Shown: piece by piece, positions 7,109-15,884 of the stretch
How positions within the stretch are numbered: position 1 is the first letter of the stretch
Layout of the letters: every line of letters starts with the position of its first letter
Assembly: GCF_002113375.1 (NCBI RefSeq)
Contig: NZ_NEHO01000003.1
Location: 186,001 to 250,000 of the forward strand
DNA: 64,000 nucleotides
Source: Pseudomonas sp. R37(2017)
Lineage (GTDB): Bacteria > Pseudomonadota > Gammaproteobacteria > Pseudomonadales > Pseudomonadaceae
Direction: 5' to 3'
Program-made: the position numbers and the translations under genes
Notes under the pieces: model-generated
The model's database searches: none
What the model was told of the DNA's origin: nothing
Seen by the model: the letters and a program-made list of their open reading frames with translations, nothing else

Positions 7109-9592
7109 TTAAAGTGTTCGGCACTGGGCGGCAGCGGTCTCGTAATACACCTGGTTATTGGCCTCGGCGGGCAGCTCGAAACGCAATTCGCAGCGCTCCA
7201 GCCCCGGTGCGGTTATCCACAGGTCGCGGGTGTCGAGGACGTTGGGCAGAAACACCAATCCGCCTTCTTGAACGAGCGTGACGAACTCACCGTTTGCTGT
7301 GCTTACCGTCGCGCCACGAGGCAGGGGGGCACCCTTGTCGGTGGTGACTTTGAGCAAGGCACGCCGGGTCGACGTGATACCGAACTCGACTTTGTCGACG
7401 GCTCCGCGCCCGGCGGAAACCACGGCCACGCCATTGTCGATATCGAGGTTGCGTGGCAGCGAGCGGGTGTCGACTTCTACCGGGCTGCGGCCATAGGCGC
7501 GCACTTGAGGAGCCACGGCGTAACCTTGCCAATCGGTCCATACCGGACCGCTCGGGGTCGAGACTTTGATGGCGCTCGTATCGCCTACCGAAAGCAGCGC
7601 GAAGGTGTCCCGTACGGCATAGGGCGAAAACGTCAAACCGTCGCCATGCAACACAGCCGCGCCACGCGCGCCAATCTGGTAGCTGGAGTGTTCGGCGTCG
7701 GAGCGGGTGTGGCTCAAGTCCAATTGGCTGTAGCGCGGCAACAGGGAAACCCCCGCCGAGGACTGCACTTGTCTGTCTCGTGTGTCGTGCTCGAAACCGA
7801 CGCGGTAACTCAGATGGTCGTTGAGTTGTTCGTTCAAGCCGACACCGCTGCGGTATTCGCCAGCGGAGCTGCGTACCCAGGTGCGCGCCCGACGACTTTC
7901 ACCCAGCGGAATACTCAAACTCAGGTAAACGCTGTCGTCGCTGCGTTGGGTACCGCTGACTTGCCATTGCGCCGTGGCCGACACCGACACGCCGCCGATC
8001 CGGGTGCCCCAGGACGCCAGGGCGCGGCTGCTGTTTTGTCCGTCGAAAGTCGTTGAGCGATTGAAACCGCTGCTGAACGCGCCAAGCCCGGGGTGCGACC
8101 AGGCCAGCGACAGGCTCTGTTGATCGCGGTAACGCGACCGGCTGCGCTCGGACCGAGTATCGAACACCGCCTCCGACAGTTCGCGATAGCCGAAGGTTCG
8201 GTGCGACGTTCCGGCATTGATAGACCACTGCTTTGCCATGCGTTGCGAAACATTCAGGTCGGCCTGAAGCCCGCTGTCGGCCAGGTGGGTGCTGGTGTCT
8301 GTCGCTTGCAGGGTGGCCTGGATCTGTGTCTCCGGTCCTGGCAGCAGGCTCAGGCCAGCGCCCGCGGCGCGGTAGTCGGTGGCCCCCGTGGCACCGGTGA
8401 TCAGCAGAGCGCTCGGGTTGAGTGCTCCGCTCCAGCCGCCGCTGATCACCCAGGGTTCGCCGCCCTGTGCTGCGCCGAGATTGCGTACCTGGCCAGCGGC
8501 GAGCGAAAAACCGGGAGCCGGCAAGCCAACACCGAGCATGGCGACGGGGACTGTGAAGCGTTGCTCGCTGCCGTCCGCTTCCTTGACGGTGACCTCGACA
8601 TCGGAGCGACTGTCGAGCCGACGCACGTTGCTCAGGGAAAACGGCCCGGCCGGCACCACTGTCGAGTGGATCAGTGAACCGTTCTGGCGGATTTCGACCT
8701 GGGCCTTGCTCTGAGCAATCCCTTCGATGGGCGTGCTTTGGCCTTCGACCTGGAGCGCCTGCTCGGTCATGAGCTGGACGCCGGTGATCTGCGCGCCAGC
8801 CAGTATCGGGTTGTAGAGATTGACCTGACCCGCTTGAAGCACCGTCTCATGGCTGGCAAAGGTGCGCTGGGCGTAAGCGGCCAGGTGAGTGGTGCTCGAC
8901 ACATCGTTCTGCCAGGTCTGCACCTGGCGACTGCGCACAATCCAGTCGCCGGCATTGAAACCGACTTCGGTATTGGCTGAGAGGTAGCGGTTCGATTGGC
9001 TGCCGTATTGGCTGTGAAGGCTGTTGACGTCGTAGTTGAGTAACCCGGCGATACCGCCGGTTTGATAACCGGAGATGTCGCGGACCGCCGGACGTATCGC
9101 CTGGGTGGGCACGATCAATGACAGGCCGAGGTTGGCCGGGTCCTGTTCGATTCGGGCTTGCGGCCAGGTGGCGAGTACATCGAAGCAGCCTTTGTCGTTG
9201 GCTGGAGTCGGGGGGGCGGTCAGGTTTGCCGCATCGAGCAGGGCACGGTCAAAGCACAAGTCGCCTTCACGGTTGAATGTGACATCGACCCGGCCACTGC
9301 GCAGGCCATTGACCGTGAGGGTGATCGGATGTTGGCCAGCGGTGAAGTTCGGAGCGGCCAGCAACAGGGTGGCGAGACTGGGGTCGATACCGCGTTGACT
9401 GAGCATTTTCTGGTCGAACGAAGTCAGTGACGAAGCAGCATCGAGGTCTTCGGCATTCGCCTGGAACCCTGTCAGCAAGTTGCTCAGCAGCAACACCATG
9501 CCGGTCCCGGCCCGCGACAGTTGAGGGAACGTGTTGGTCGACCGAATCGCAGGCATGGCTTCGCCATCACGGTATTTCAATACGGTGTTCAT
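7109..9592 (-). CDS. Fimbrial outer-membrane usher protein
   Basis: 827 residues, the usual size of PapC/FimD ushers. After a signal segment (LLLSNLLTGFQANA) comes the N-terminal chaperone-subunit binding domain (about 55-190, FDQKMLSQRGIDPSLATLLL...GLRSGRVDVTF), then a long beta-barrel with the conserved GLPAPGFSLAAG and WVISGG runs, and the C-terminal domain with LPRGATVSTANGEF and two late cysteines. The usher threads and assembles the subunits at the outer membrane. The ATG at 9592 has no good ribosome site; a start at 9556 (MPAIRS) is equally possible and still keeps the signal peptide. Confidence 0.9.
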   Translation of the reverse strand: MNTVLKYRDGEAMPAIRSTNTFPQLSRAGTGMVLLLSNLLTGFQANAEDLDAASSLTSFDQKMLSQRGIDPSLATLLLAAPNFTAGQHPITLTVNGLRSGRVDVTFNREGDLCFDRALLDAANLTAPPTPANDKGCFDVLATWPQARIEQDPANLGLSLIVPTQAIRPAVRDISGYQTGGIAGLLNYDVNSLHSQYGSQSNRYLSANTEVGFNAGDWIVRSRQVQTWQNDVSSTTHLAAYAQRTFASHETVLQAGQVNLYNPILAGAQITGVQLMTEQALQVEGQSTPIEGIAQSKAQVEIRQNGSLIHSTVVPAGPFSLSNVRRLDSRSDVEVTVKEADGSEQRFTVPVAMLGVGLPAPGFSLAAGQVRNLGAAQGGEPWVISGGWSGALNPSALLITGATGATDYRAAGAGLSLLPGPETQIQATLQATDTSTHLADSGLQADLNVSQRMAKQWSINAGTSHRTFGYRELSEAVFDTRSERSRSRYRDQQSLSLAWSHPGLGAFSSGFNRSTTFDGQNSSRALASWGTRIGGVSVSATAQWQVSGTQRSDDSVYLSLSIPLGESRRARTWVRSSAGEYRSGVGLNEQLNDHLSYRVGFEHDTRDRQVQSSAGVSLLPRYSQLDLSHTRSDAEHSSYQIGARGAAVLHGDGLTFSPYAVRDTFALLSVGDTSAIKVSTPSGPVWTDWQGYAVAPQVRAYGRSPVEVDTRSLPRNLDIDNGVAVVSAGRGAVDKVEFGITSTRRALLKVTTDKGAPLPRGATVSTANGEFVTLVQEGGLVFLPNVLDTRDLWITAPGLERCELRFELPAEANNQVYYETAAAQCRTL

Positions 9593-9708
9593 GAAGTTCG
9601 CTTGGGTAATGTCTGGGGGCCGGCTTGATTCGCTACGGCTTCGTCATACAGGCGGCGACGGCAAAACAGTCCGTCACCTTGAGATGTCTGTGTCTGCCTT
9701 TTCTTGCG

Positions 9709-10437
9709 CTAGGGAACGAGCAGCGCTTCATAGGGAGGCACGGCAAAGCCATAGACGGTCGCGGGATGAATTCGAACCTGGGTGGCAGCCTTTACTGGGG
9801 TGGAAACGCTGATGTGGTCACCGGGCAGCACGTAGGTTCGCGGCAGCATTGCAGCGCTTCCGGAAGGCAACAGTTGTACTTCCTGAGCCAGGCGTACGAC
9901 ATAAGGCGTTTCGTTGCGTACGCTCAGTTGACCCTCCTGCAGCGACCATTTCAGGTCGGACCAGGGTGTGCGGTTGGGTGCCAGGCCCGCGGGGTGAAGG
10001 ATGATCGGCAGGTTCTGGCGCACCGTCACGCCGACACGGGCATGTCCGGCCTCGGGAGCAGATTTGTCTTGGGGGATGCCTTCGAAAATCACTCGTTTCA
10101 AACGCTGGGTGAGCAGGGGCTTTTCCGATTGCAGGATAAAACGCACCAGTTGCGACTTTGAGGCTTCAACGCGTGCCAGTGGCGGCGTCACGAACACCAA
10201 AGGTTCGGTGTCTTCGGGAATGTCTTCGATGGTTACGTGCAGCAGCGCCAGGCTGGCGTCGGTATTGGTTACCGATACAGCCGTTTCTCCGTTGGTTTCA
10301 TTGACGATGACCACGGATGTATCCGGCACCATACCGTCGGCATGGACCTGTGCGATCCATAACAGAATGCACACACTGAAACCCGCCCGGGTCAGGCGGC
10401 GCACCTGGTTCAAAAATATTGTCGTGATGTCTCTCAT
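9709..10437 (-). CDS. Periplasmic fimbrial chaperone (PapD-like), divergent
   Basis: 242 residues with an N-terminal signal (cleavage near QVHADG) and two immunoglobulin-like domains. The first strand is VPDTSVVIVNETNGETAVSVTN and the second-domain entry is VTVRQNLPIILHP. By my hand alignment the two positive residues that anchor the subunit carboxylate in PapD (Arg8 and Lys112) are replaced by Ser and Pro, so this is not a classical FGS/FGL chaperone. The ATG at 10437 has AGGA 7 bases upstream; a longer frame exists but lacks this. It is the first gene of the cluster, about 116 bases before the usher. Confidence 0.87.
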   Translation of the reverse strand: MRDITTIFLNQVRRLTRAGFSVCILLWIAQVHADGMVPDTSVVIVNETNGETAVSVTNTDASLALLHVTIEDIPEDTEPLVFVTPPLARVEASKSQLVRFILQSEKPLLTQRLKRVIFEGIPQDKSAPEAGHARVGVTVRQNLPIILHPAGLAPNRTPWSDLKWSLQEGQLSVRNETPYVVRLAQEVQLLPSGSAAMLPRTYVLPGDHISVSTPVKAATQVRIHPATVYGFAVPPYEALLVP

Positions 10438-10910
10438 GGAAATTCCTGGATCAAAGTCCGTTGGCATGGCTCGCAATTCAGGTAATCCAGTGATTGTGTG
10501 AGCAGGAGTTCAGTGCGTTGGGTCATTGGTGTCTTGTTCATGTATTCGATAGTCATGCAGAGCGTGAGCGCTGTTCTGTACGGGCATGGCCGGACTGTTT
10601 GGCAGGCCACAAATTAGCGGGCGGGCGGAGCAGGAGGAATGCAACTAGTACGAAAAGAGAGGGGGCGTGTATGAAAGAGTGTTGCGGACTACATAGTGTT
10701 TTCTTACGAGGAATACTTTGTTTGTAGCCCTCCCTGTGTAGTCTTTAGCGCGCTGCAATGTAGGAAGCATCTATTTGTTAGTTGGGCAAAAAGTTAGTCC
10801 ATTGAACGCGTTGAGGGTGGGACGTTGGGACGGGAGACGGGGCGTTGTGGAATGGGTAGGAACGGCGCTATTTTCCGCGCCTTTGTGCCACCAGCAGGAG
10901 GTATCCCACA
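10438..10910. promoter_or_regulatory. Divergent control region between fimbrial genes and response regulator
   Basis: About 470 bases without a convincing gene; a reading frame at 10494-10727 has no ribosome site or recognisable product. The part nearest the regulator is AT-richer and holds an inverted repeat GACTACA (10688-10694) / TGTAGTC (10737-10743) around TTCTTACGAGGAATAC, vaguely like an RcsB-type box. Promoters for both directions should lie here. Confidence 0.5.
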
Positions 10911-11537
10911 ATGCGAGTCGTTTTTGCTGACGACCACTCCGTCGTTCGTATCGGGTTGCGCATACTCATCAATGCCAGTCGACGCTGCGTGATCGTCGGC
11001 GAAGCTGACAGTACCGACAACCTGATGTATCTGCTTTCAAGCTCGCCCTGTGACCTGCTGATCACGGACTTCTCCATGCCGGGAGGGCAGCAGGCCGATG
11101 GCTTGAAAATGTTGAGTACGATTCAACGCCATTACCCGACCTTGCCGATCATTCTGGTGACGATGTTTACCAGTGTGGCGACGGCAAGGGCTGCGCTGGC
11201 GCAAGGGGTGATGGCTATAGTCGCCAAATCCGCATCGGCGAAAGAGTTGCCCCTGGCAATCAATGCGGTGCAGGAAGGGCGCCGCTACCTCAGCGAGCCC
11301 CTGCGTGCGCAATTGATTAACGCCAGCCTTCAGTCACATGAATCGCCATTGTCGGCCAAAGAGCACGAAGTGGTCCGAATGCTCGCCAGCGGCATGACCG
11401 TCAGCGAAATCGCCATTCATTTCAAGCGCAGCGTGTCGACTATCAGTAAACAAAAGAACATGGCCATGCACCGGTTGGGTATTTCCACGGATGTTGATCT
11501 TTTTTCCTACGCCCGGGATAACGGAATGACCTATTGA
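10911..11537 (+). CDS. NarL/RcsB-type response regulator next to fimbrial cluster
   Basis: 208 residues: receiver domain 1-120 with acidic pair D7-D8, phospho-acceptor D53 (LLITDFSMPGG) and K106 (IVAKSAS), then a LuxR-type helix-turn-helix from about 143 (LSAKEHEVVRMLASGMTVSEIAIHFKRSVSTISKQK). An excellent ribosome site, CAGGAGG, precedes the ATG. No histidine kinase is adjacent. It is transcribed away from the fimbrial genes, and RcsB-like regulators are known partners of chaperone-usher loci (for example the cupD/Rcs-Pvr and Roc systems of P. aeruginosa), so control of this fimbria is a reasonable inference. Confidence 0.88.
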   Translation: MRVVFADDHSVVRIGLRILINASRRCVIVGEADSTDNLMYLLSSSPCDLLITDFSMPGGQQADGLKMLSTIQRHYPTLPIILVTMFTSVATARAALAQGVMAIVAKSASAKELPLAINAVQEGRRYLSEPLRAQLINASLQSHESPLSAKEHEVVRMLASGMTVSEIAIHFKRSVSTISKQKNMAMHRLGISTDVDLFSYARDNGMTY

Positions 11538-11658
11538 AATGACGCGAATAATTCCCCCGTTATTTTCGTCATGAATGCAGATAGTGTTCGAGGCAATTGC
11601 AGACTATCGTGCAGGCAGTCTTTTGAAGTCATCATGCAAGTCCAGGGGAACCCCGCAA

Positions 11659-12129
11659 ATGAGTGAAGCCCATAGTGCCTTGATCAGCCGTTTCTACCAG
11701 GCTTTCCAGCGTCTGGATGCCGATGCCATGGCGGCCTGCTACACCGATGATGTGGTGTTCAGCGACCCGGCGTTCGGCGAGCTTCACGGTCGCGATGCCG
11801 GTGACATGTGGCGCATGCTGACCACCCGGGCCAAGGACTTTTCCCTGACCTTCGATCATGTTCACGCCGACGAGCGCACCGGCGGCGCCCATTGGGTCGC
11901 GACCTATCTGTTCAGCCAGACCGGCAACACCGTGGTCAACGATATCCAGGCGCGTTTTGTCTTCCGTGACGGCAGGATTTGCGAGCACCACGACAGTTTC
12001 GATCTATGGACATGGGCGCGTCAGGCGTTGGGTTTCAAAGGCCTGCTGCTGGGCTGGACACCTTTGGTGAGAAACGCCGTTCGCACGCAGGCATTGAAGG
12101 GGCTGAAGGCATTCCAGGCCAGTCGCTGA
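11659..12129 (+). CDS. SnoaL/NTF2-like protein
   Basis: 156 residues forming a single NTF2-like cone fold: [37 protein letters not shown] is the typical opening, and [14 protein letters not shown] the typical late strand. Members include polyketide cyclases, ketosteroid isomerase relatives and many proteins without known substrate. AGGGGAA lies 8 bases before the ATG at 11659, which I prefer over an upstream in-frame ATG at 11575. Nothing nearby tells its substrate. Confidence 0.82.
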   Translation: MSEAHSALISRFYQAFQRLDADAMAACYTDDVVFSDPAFGELHGRDAGDMWRMLTTRAKDFSLTFDHVHADERTGGAHWVATYLFSQTGNTVVNDIQARFVFRDGRICEHHDSFDLWTWARQALGFKGLLLGWTPLVRNAVRTQALKGLKAFQASR

Positions 12130-12169
12130 TAAGATCGCGGCTTGTTTTCCATCCAGTCCTGATCGTTAC

Positions 12170-12484
12170 GTGACCACCCTCAGCGAAAGCCCTGTCGATG
12201 CCGATACCCCGGCGAGCAAAACCTGGTTCGTCTACCTCGTTCGCGCGGCCAATGGTTCGCTCTATTGTGGGATCAGCGATGATCCCGTGCGTCGCTTCGC
12301 CAAGCATCAAAGCGGCAAGGGCGCACGATTTTTTCTTTCCAGTCCTGCCATGGCCCTGGTCTACACCGAACGCTGTCGCGACAAGAGCGATGCGTTGCGT
12401 CAGGAACGGCTGATCAAAAAACTCAAGAAAAGCGCCAAGGAATGTCTGGTGGCGAATGGGCCTGCGGCTTATCAACCTGATTGA
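12170..12484 (+). CDS. GIY-YIG nuclease-like protein (YhbQ/UPF0213 type)
   Basis: 104 residues. The GIY-YIG elements are modified: [20 protein letters not shown] supplies the two conserved strands, the catalytic Arg is in [16 protein letters not shown] and the conserved Glu in [11 protein letters not shown]. It starts with GTG at 12170; there is no earlier start after the previous gene ends. Small free-standing proteins of this family act on DNA in E. coli (YhbQ) but the cellular role is poorly defined. It lies alone between two unrelated genes. Confidence 0.85.
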   Translation: MTTLSESPVDADTPASKTWFVYLVRAANGSLYCGISDDPVRRFAKHQSGKGARFFLSSPAMALVYTERCRDKSDALRQERLIKKLKKSAKECLVANGPAAYQPD

Positions 12485-12568
12485 TCGGTTCCCATCAGGC
12501 AGATCTGTAGGCTGCCACATGATTGCGCGCTAAGCTGGAGACTCCTGATCCTTGCGGCGGAGCCGAGC

Positions 12569-13504
12569 ATGTCCGAGTTGATTCTGCATCATTACCCGAC
12601 GTCCCCCTTTGCCGAGAAGGCGCGCTTGCTGCTGGGATTCAAGGGCTTGTCCTGGCGTTCGGTGAAGATCTCGCCAGTGATGCCCAAACCGGATCTCACC
12701 GCCTTGACCGGTGGCTATCGCAAGACACCGGTGTTGCAGGTCGGTGCTGATATTTATTGCGACACGGCATTGATTGCCCGGCGACTGGAGCAGGAAAAAG
12801 CCTTGCCGGCGTTCTTCCCGGAAGGTCAGGAAATGGTCACCGCTTCGTTCGCCACCTGGGTCGACTCGGTGGTGTTCCAGCATGCGGTCAGCCTGGTGTT
12901 CCAGCCGGAATCGATAGCGGTGCGCTTTGGCAATTTGCCGCCGGAAGCGATCAAGGCGTTCATTGCCGACCGTGCCGAATTGTTCAGTGGTGGCAGTGCG
13001 ACCAGGTTGGCCGCCGAACAGGCCAGACATCAGTGGCCAACGATCATGTCGCGTCTGGAGTTGCAGTTACAGCGCGAAGAGGGAGATTTCCTTTTCGCCG
13101 AGCCGTCGATTGCCGACTTCTCCCTGGCCCATTGCATCTGGTTCTTGAAAGCCACGCCCGTTACGGCGCCACTTGTGGATGCCTACCCGGCAGTTTCCGC
13201 GTGGCTCGCGCGGGTACTGGGCTTTGGTCATGGTGCGTGCAGCGAAATGAGTTCCGAAGAGGCTCTGGCAGTGGCGCGCACGTCCACGCCGGCGCCATTG
13301 CCGGATGAGCCGTTCATCGATCCCAACGGGTTCACGGCGGGTCAGCAGGTGGTCATTGCGGCCACGGACTATGGCGTTGATCCGGTGGTGGGGGAATTGC
13401 TGTTCGCTGGCCGTGAAGAATTGATTGTGCGTCGCAAGGACGAACGTGGCGGGGTGGTGCATGTGCACTTCCCGCGGTTCGGTTTCCGGATTGAAGCCTG
13501 CTGA
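12569..13504 (+). CDS. Glutathione S-transferase family protein with extra C-terminal region
   Basis: 311 residues. The first 80 are a thioredoxin-like GST domain (LILHHYPTSPFAEKARLLLGFKG with SPFAEK at the active-site helix; GYRKTPVLQVGADIYCDT containing the cis-Pro glutathione-binding turn). Residues about 90-205 are the helical GST C-domain. A further 80-100 residues (PLPDEPFIDPNGFTAGQQVVIAATDYGVDP...) form a beta-rich tail that ordinary 200-220-residue GSTs lack. Substrate unknown. The tail occurs in a subset of proteobacterial GSTs, as far as I recall, and its function is not known to me. Confidence 0.85.
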   Translation: MSELILHHYPTSPFAEKARLLLGFKGLSWRSVKISPVMPKPDLTALTGGYRKTPVLQVGADIYCDTALIARRLEQEKALPAFFPEGQEMVTASFATWVDSVVFQHAVSLVFQPESIAVRFGNLPPEAIKAFIADRAELFSGGSATRLAAEQARHQWPTIMSRLELQLQREEGDFLFAEPSIADFSLAHCIWFLKATPVTAPLVDAYPAVSAWLARVLGFGHGACSEMSSEEALAVARTSTPAPLPDEPFIDPNGFTAGQQVVIAATDYGVDPVVGELLFAGREELIVRRKDERGGVVHVHFPRFGFRIEAC

Positions 13505-13549
13505 AACCGACATGCTCCCTCGCCACAACAATCGTGCAAATCTGGCGGG

Positions 13550-13900
13550 TTACTTCAGGGCCGCCAGAATCGCATCCGGGTCATACCCGCGAATCAGGGT
13601 TCCGTTCACATCGATGATCGGAATCCCGCCTCCACCCAGCGCCTTGTAGTCCTTGCGCGCGACGGCATCTTTCTCGATATCGAACTCCTTGTATGGAATG
13701 CCTTTCTGATCGAGAAAACGTCGGGTCAGCTTGCAGTATCCACACCATTCGGTGGCGTAGAGCACGACGTTGGCCTGGGCCTGCGTCTGCGCAGGTACCA
13801 CTTGTGAAGGGTTGAACACCCGCTCGATCTTGCCCCAGTTCTGGTAAGCCACGACCACCAGCAGGATCGGCAGGAATTTTTTCAGTACGCCGCCGAGCAT
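13550..13900 (-). CDS. Membrane-anchored glutaredoxin-like protein
   Basis: 116 residues. An N-terminal hydrophobic segment (about 8-20, FLPILLVVVAYQNW) is followed by a glutaredoxin fold with the redox motif EWCGYCKLTRR (CGYC), the cis-Pro segment GIPIIDVNG and the glutathione-type GGGG before it. The likely role is reduction of disulfides or mixed disulfides near the membrane. The start overlaps the stop of the upstream yejK gene by one base (TGATG), so translation is coupled. The hydrophobic segment could be an uncleaved anchor; which side of the membrane the active site faces is not certain. Confidence 0.85.
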   Translation of the reverse strand: MLGGVLKKFLPILLVVVAYQNWGKIERVFNPSQVVPAQTQAQANVVLYATEWCGYCKLTRRFLDQKGIPYKEFDIEKDAVARKDYKALGGGGIPIIDVNGTLIRGYDPDAILAALK

Positions 13901-14904
13901 CAGTTGCGACGCTTGAGCTGGTCGGTGAGCGAAGTGGGCAGGCCCTTGATGATCAACGTGCCGGCTTCTTCGTCGTACTCGATCTTCGAGCCCAGCAGGT
14001 GTGCTTCGAAACTGATCGACAGGCCTTCGGCGCGGCCAGTGAATCGGCGGAACTGATTCAGGGTGCGTTTATCGGCCGGGATTTCCGGCGACAGGCCGTA
14101 ATCCTTGTTGCGGATGTGATCGTAGAAGGCCTTCGGGCGTTCTTCGTCGATCAGCCCCGACAATTCTTCCAGGCCCATCGGCTCACCGAGCTTGGCCTGG
14201 CTGCTGGCGTAATCCACCAGCGCCTTGGTTTTCTCGCGGGCGTCGTCTTCCGGCAGGTCTTCGCTTTCAACGAAATCACTGAAGGCTTTGAGCAGGGTGC
14301 GGGTTTCGCCCGGGCCGTCGACGCCTTCCTGGCAGCCGATGAAGTCGCGGAAATACTCCGAAACCTTTTTCCCGTTCTTGCCTTTGATAAACGAAATGTA
14401 CTGCTTGGATTGCTTATTGTTCTGCCATTCGGAAACGTTGATCCGCGCAGCCAGGTGCAATTGACCAAGGTCCAGGTGGCGGGACGGGGTCACATCCAGT
14501 TCGTCGGTCACGGCCACGCCTTCGCTGTGGTGCAGCAGGGCGATGGCCAGGTAGTCGGTCATGCCTTGCTGATAGTGCGCGAACAGCACGTGGCCGCCGA
14601 CCGACAGGTTCGACTCTTCCATCAGTTTTTGCAGATGCTCGACCGCCACGCGGCTGAATCTGGTGAAATCCTGGCCTCCCTCGAGGTACTCCTTCAGCCA
14701 GCCGCTGAACGGGAATGCGCCGGATTCCGGATGGAACAGGCCCCAGGCTTTACCCTGCTTGGCGTTATAGCTTTCGTTGAGGTCGGCGAGCATGTTCTCG
14801 ATGGCCGCGGACTCAGCCAGTTCGGATTCCCGGGCGTGGAGGACTGCAGGTGTGCCGTCGGGTTTTTTGTCGATCAGGTGGACGATGCAATGACGGATCG
14901 GCAT
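13900..14904 (-). CDS. yejK: Nucleoid-associated protein YejK (NdpA)
   Basis: 334 residues, the standard length of the YejK/NdpA family of abundant nucleoid-associated proteins. Family hallmarks visible include the opening [17 protein letters not shown], the [24 protein letters not shown] region and the central [26 protein letters not shown] stretch. It binds nucleoid DNA in E. coli; its precise function is open. The divergent neighbour encodes an HU protein, a conserved Pseudomonas arrangement, so two nucleoid proteins share one intergenic region. A glutaredoxin-like gene follows with a one-base overlap. Confidence 0.95.
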   Translation of the reverse strand: MPIRHCIVHLIDKKPDGTPAVLHARESELAESAAIENMLADLNESYNAKQGKAWGLFHPESGAFPFSGWLKEYLEGGQDFTRFSRVAVEHLQKLMEESNLSVGGHVLFAHYQQGMTDYLAIALLHHSEGVAVTDELDVTPSRHLDLGQLHLAARINVSEWQNNKQSKQYISFIKGKNGKKVSEYFRDFIGCQEGVDGPGETRTLLKAFSDFVESEDLPEDDAREKTKALVDYASSQAKLGEPMGLEELSGLIDEERPKAFYDHIRNKDYGLSPEIPADKRTLNQFRRFTGRAEGLSISFEAHLLGSKIEYDEEAGTLIIKGLPTSLTDQLKRRN

Positions 14905-15300
14905 GGGCTTCTCGGCTGAATGAAGAGAGGAGGGCGTGCTCCCCCGAAAAAGCCCTCAGTGTACCGCAACCACCGGTTTTGGCGCGGTGCGAAGGGCAAT
15001 TGGCAGGCGACCGACGGTGCTTATGGGGTTTTTTCCTGTTTTGGCGCAATAAAGCTGACCAAATGGGTAGCTAGAGGCGGATATTTCCACGTCGCTGTGC
15101 TAGTTTTGCCCGGTCTTGCGCGAAGTCACTGCGTAAAGCCTGCAGTCAGCTTTTGTCAGGTCGAACCAAACCCTGATTTCGGTATCTATAACCCCGATCC
15201 CGAGGTTATTTCGCCGAGGGTGCCAGATCCAGAAGATCGGGCTCGATGGCTGACATTGCACTCTGCAATCCATATGAATTTGATAGGGAAGGAACACTAA
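14905..15300. promoter_or_regulatory. Divergent region yejK / HU gene
   Basis: About 395 bases with no supportable gene. It must contain the promoters of yejK (leftward) and the HU gene (rightward). A strong ribosome site, AAGGAA, lies 8 bases before the HU start. I do not see a clear operator. Confidence 0.55.
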
Positions 15301-15582
15301 ATGGCTCTTACTAAAGACCAACTGATCGCCGACATCGCTGAAGCTATCGACGCGCCGAAAACCACCGCGCGTAACGCTCTGGACCAACTGGGCCAAATCG
15401 TTGCCGATCAGCTGGAAAACGGCGGCGAAATCACTCTGCCAGGTATCGGCAAGCTGAAAGTGACCGAGCGTCCTGCCCGTACTGGCCGTAACCCTTCGAC
15501 TGGCGCCGCCATCGAAATCGCTGCCAAGAAAGTGATCAAGCTGGTTGTGGCCAAAGGCCTGACCGACGCTGTCAACAAGTAA
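15301..15582 (+). CDS. hupN: HU-family nucleoid protein
   Basis: 93 residues, a full HU monomer: ALTKDQLIADIAEAI dimerisation helices, then GEITLPGIGKLKVTERPARTGRNPSTGAAIEI with the DNA-inserting proline in GRNP. It bends and compacts DNA as a dimer. Pseudomonas has several HU genes (hupA, hupB, hupN); the copy next to yejK and upstream of valS in P. putida is, from memory, the one named hupN, so the symbol is by synteny and less certain than the family. A strong terminator follows 8 bases after the stop. Confidence 0.9.
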   Translation: MALTKDQLIADIAEAIDAPKTTARNALDQLGQIVADQLENGGEITLPGIGKLKVTERPARTGRNPSTGAAIEIAAKKVIKLVVAKGLTDAVNK

Positions 15583-15590
15583 GACTTGTT

Positions 15591-15630
15591 AAAAAACCGT
15601 GCACCGGAGCGATTCGGGCACGGTTTTTTT
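15591..15630 (+). terminator. Rho-independent terminator after the HU gene
   Basis: AAAAAACCGTGC pairs with GCACGGTTTTTTT across a 15-base loop, ending in seven T residues. Confidence 0.93.
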
Positions 15631-15729
15631 GTGGGCGTTGTAAATGTTTCCGCAAGGAAGATGGTGGAATCATCCATTTGTTTTGAAATTAGTTGTTACT
15701 TGCGCGTCAGGTAGGATAACGCGCTAGCG

Positions 15730-15757
15730 TTGAATGGCACTTTTCTTCCTGTATAAA
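15730..15757 (+). promoter_or_regulatory. Candidate sigma-70 promoter of the secreted hypothetical gene
   Basis: TTGAAT (15730-15735) and TATAAA (15752-15757) are separated by 16 bases, about 130 bases before the next start codon. It lies in the AT-rich gap 15583-15884, which otherwise holds only the HU terminator. Confidence 0.45.
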
Positions 15758-15884
15758 ACGAACGCTCCTACATAACTGATAGTTGAGTGCGCGCCTTGGA
15801 TGGGTAGTATCAATAAGGTGCAGCGCATAGCGTTGCGTAAAGAGCCAAAATCAAACTTCAGTTGTTCGTCACAGGGGCGTTTTT

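Noticed and set aside
10494..10727. Possible small gene in the fimbrial/regulator divergent region
   Set aside because: No ribosome site and no recognisable product; it lies across the likely promoters.
13550..13900. DsbA/DsbE-type thioredoxin
   Set aside because: CGYC with the GGGGIPIIDVNG segment and short length fit glutaredoxin better; no thioredoxin WCGPC-type context.
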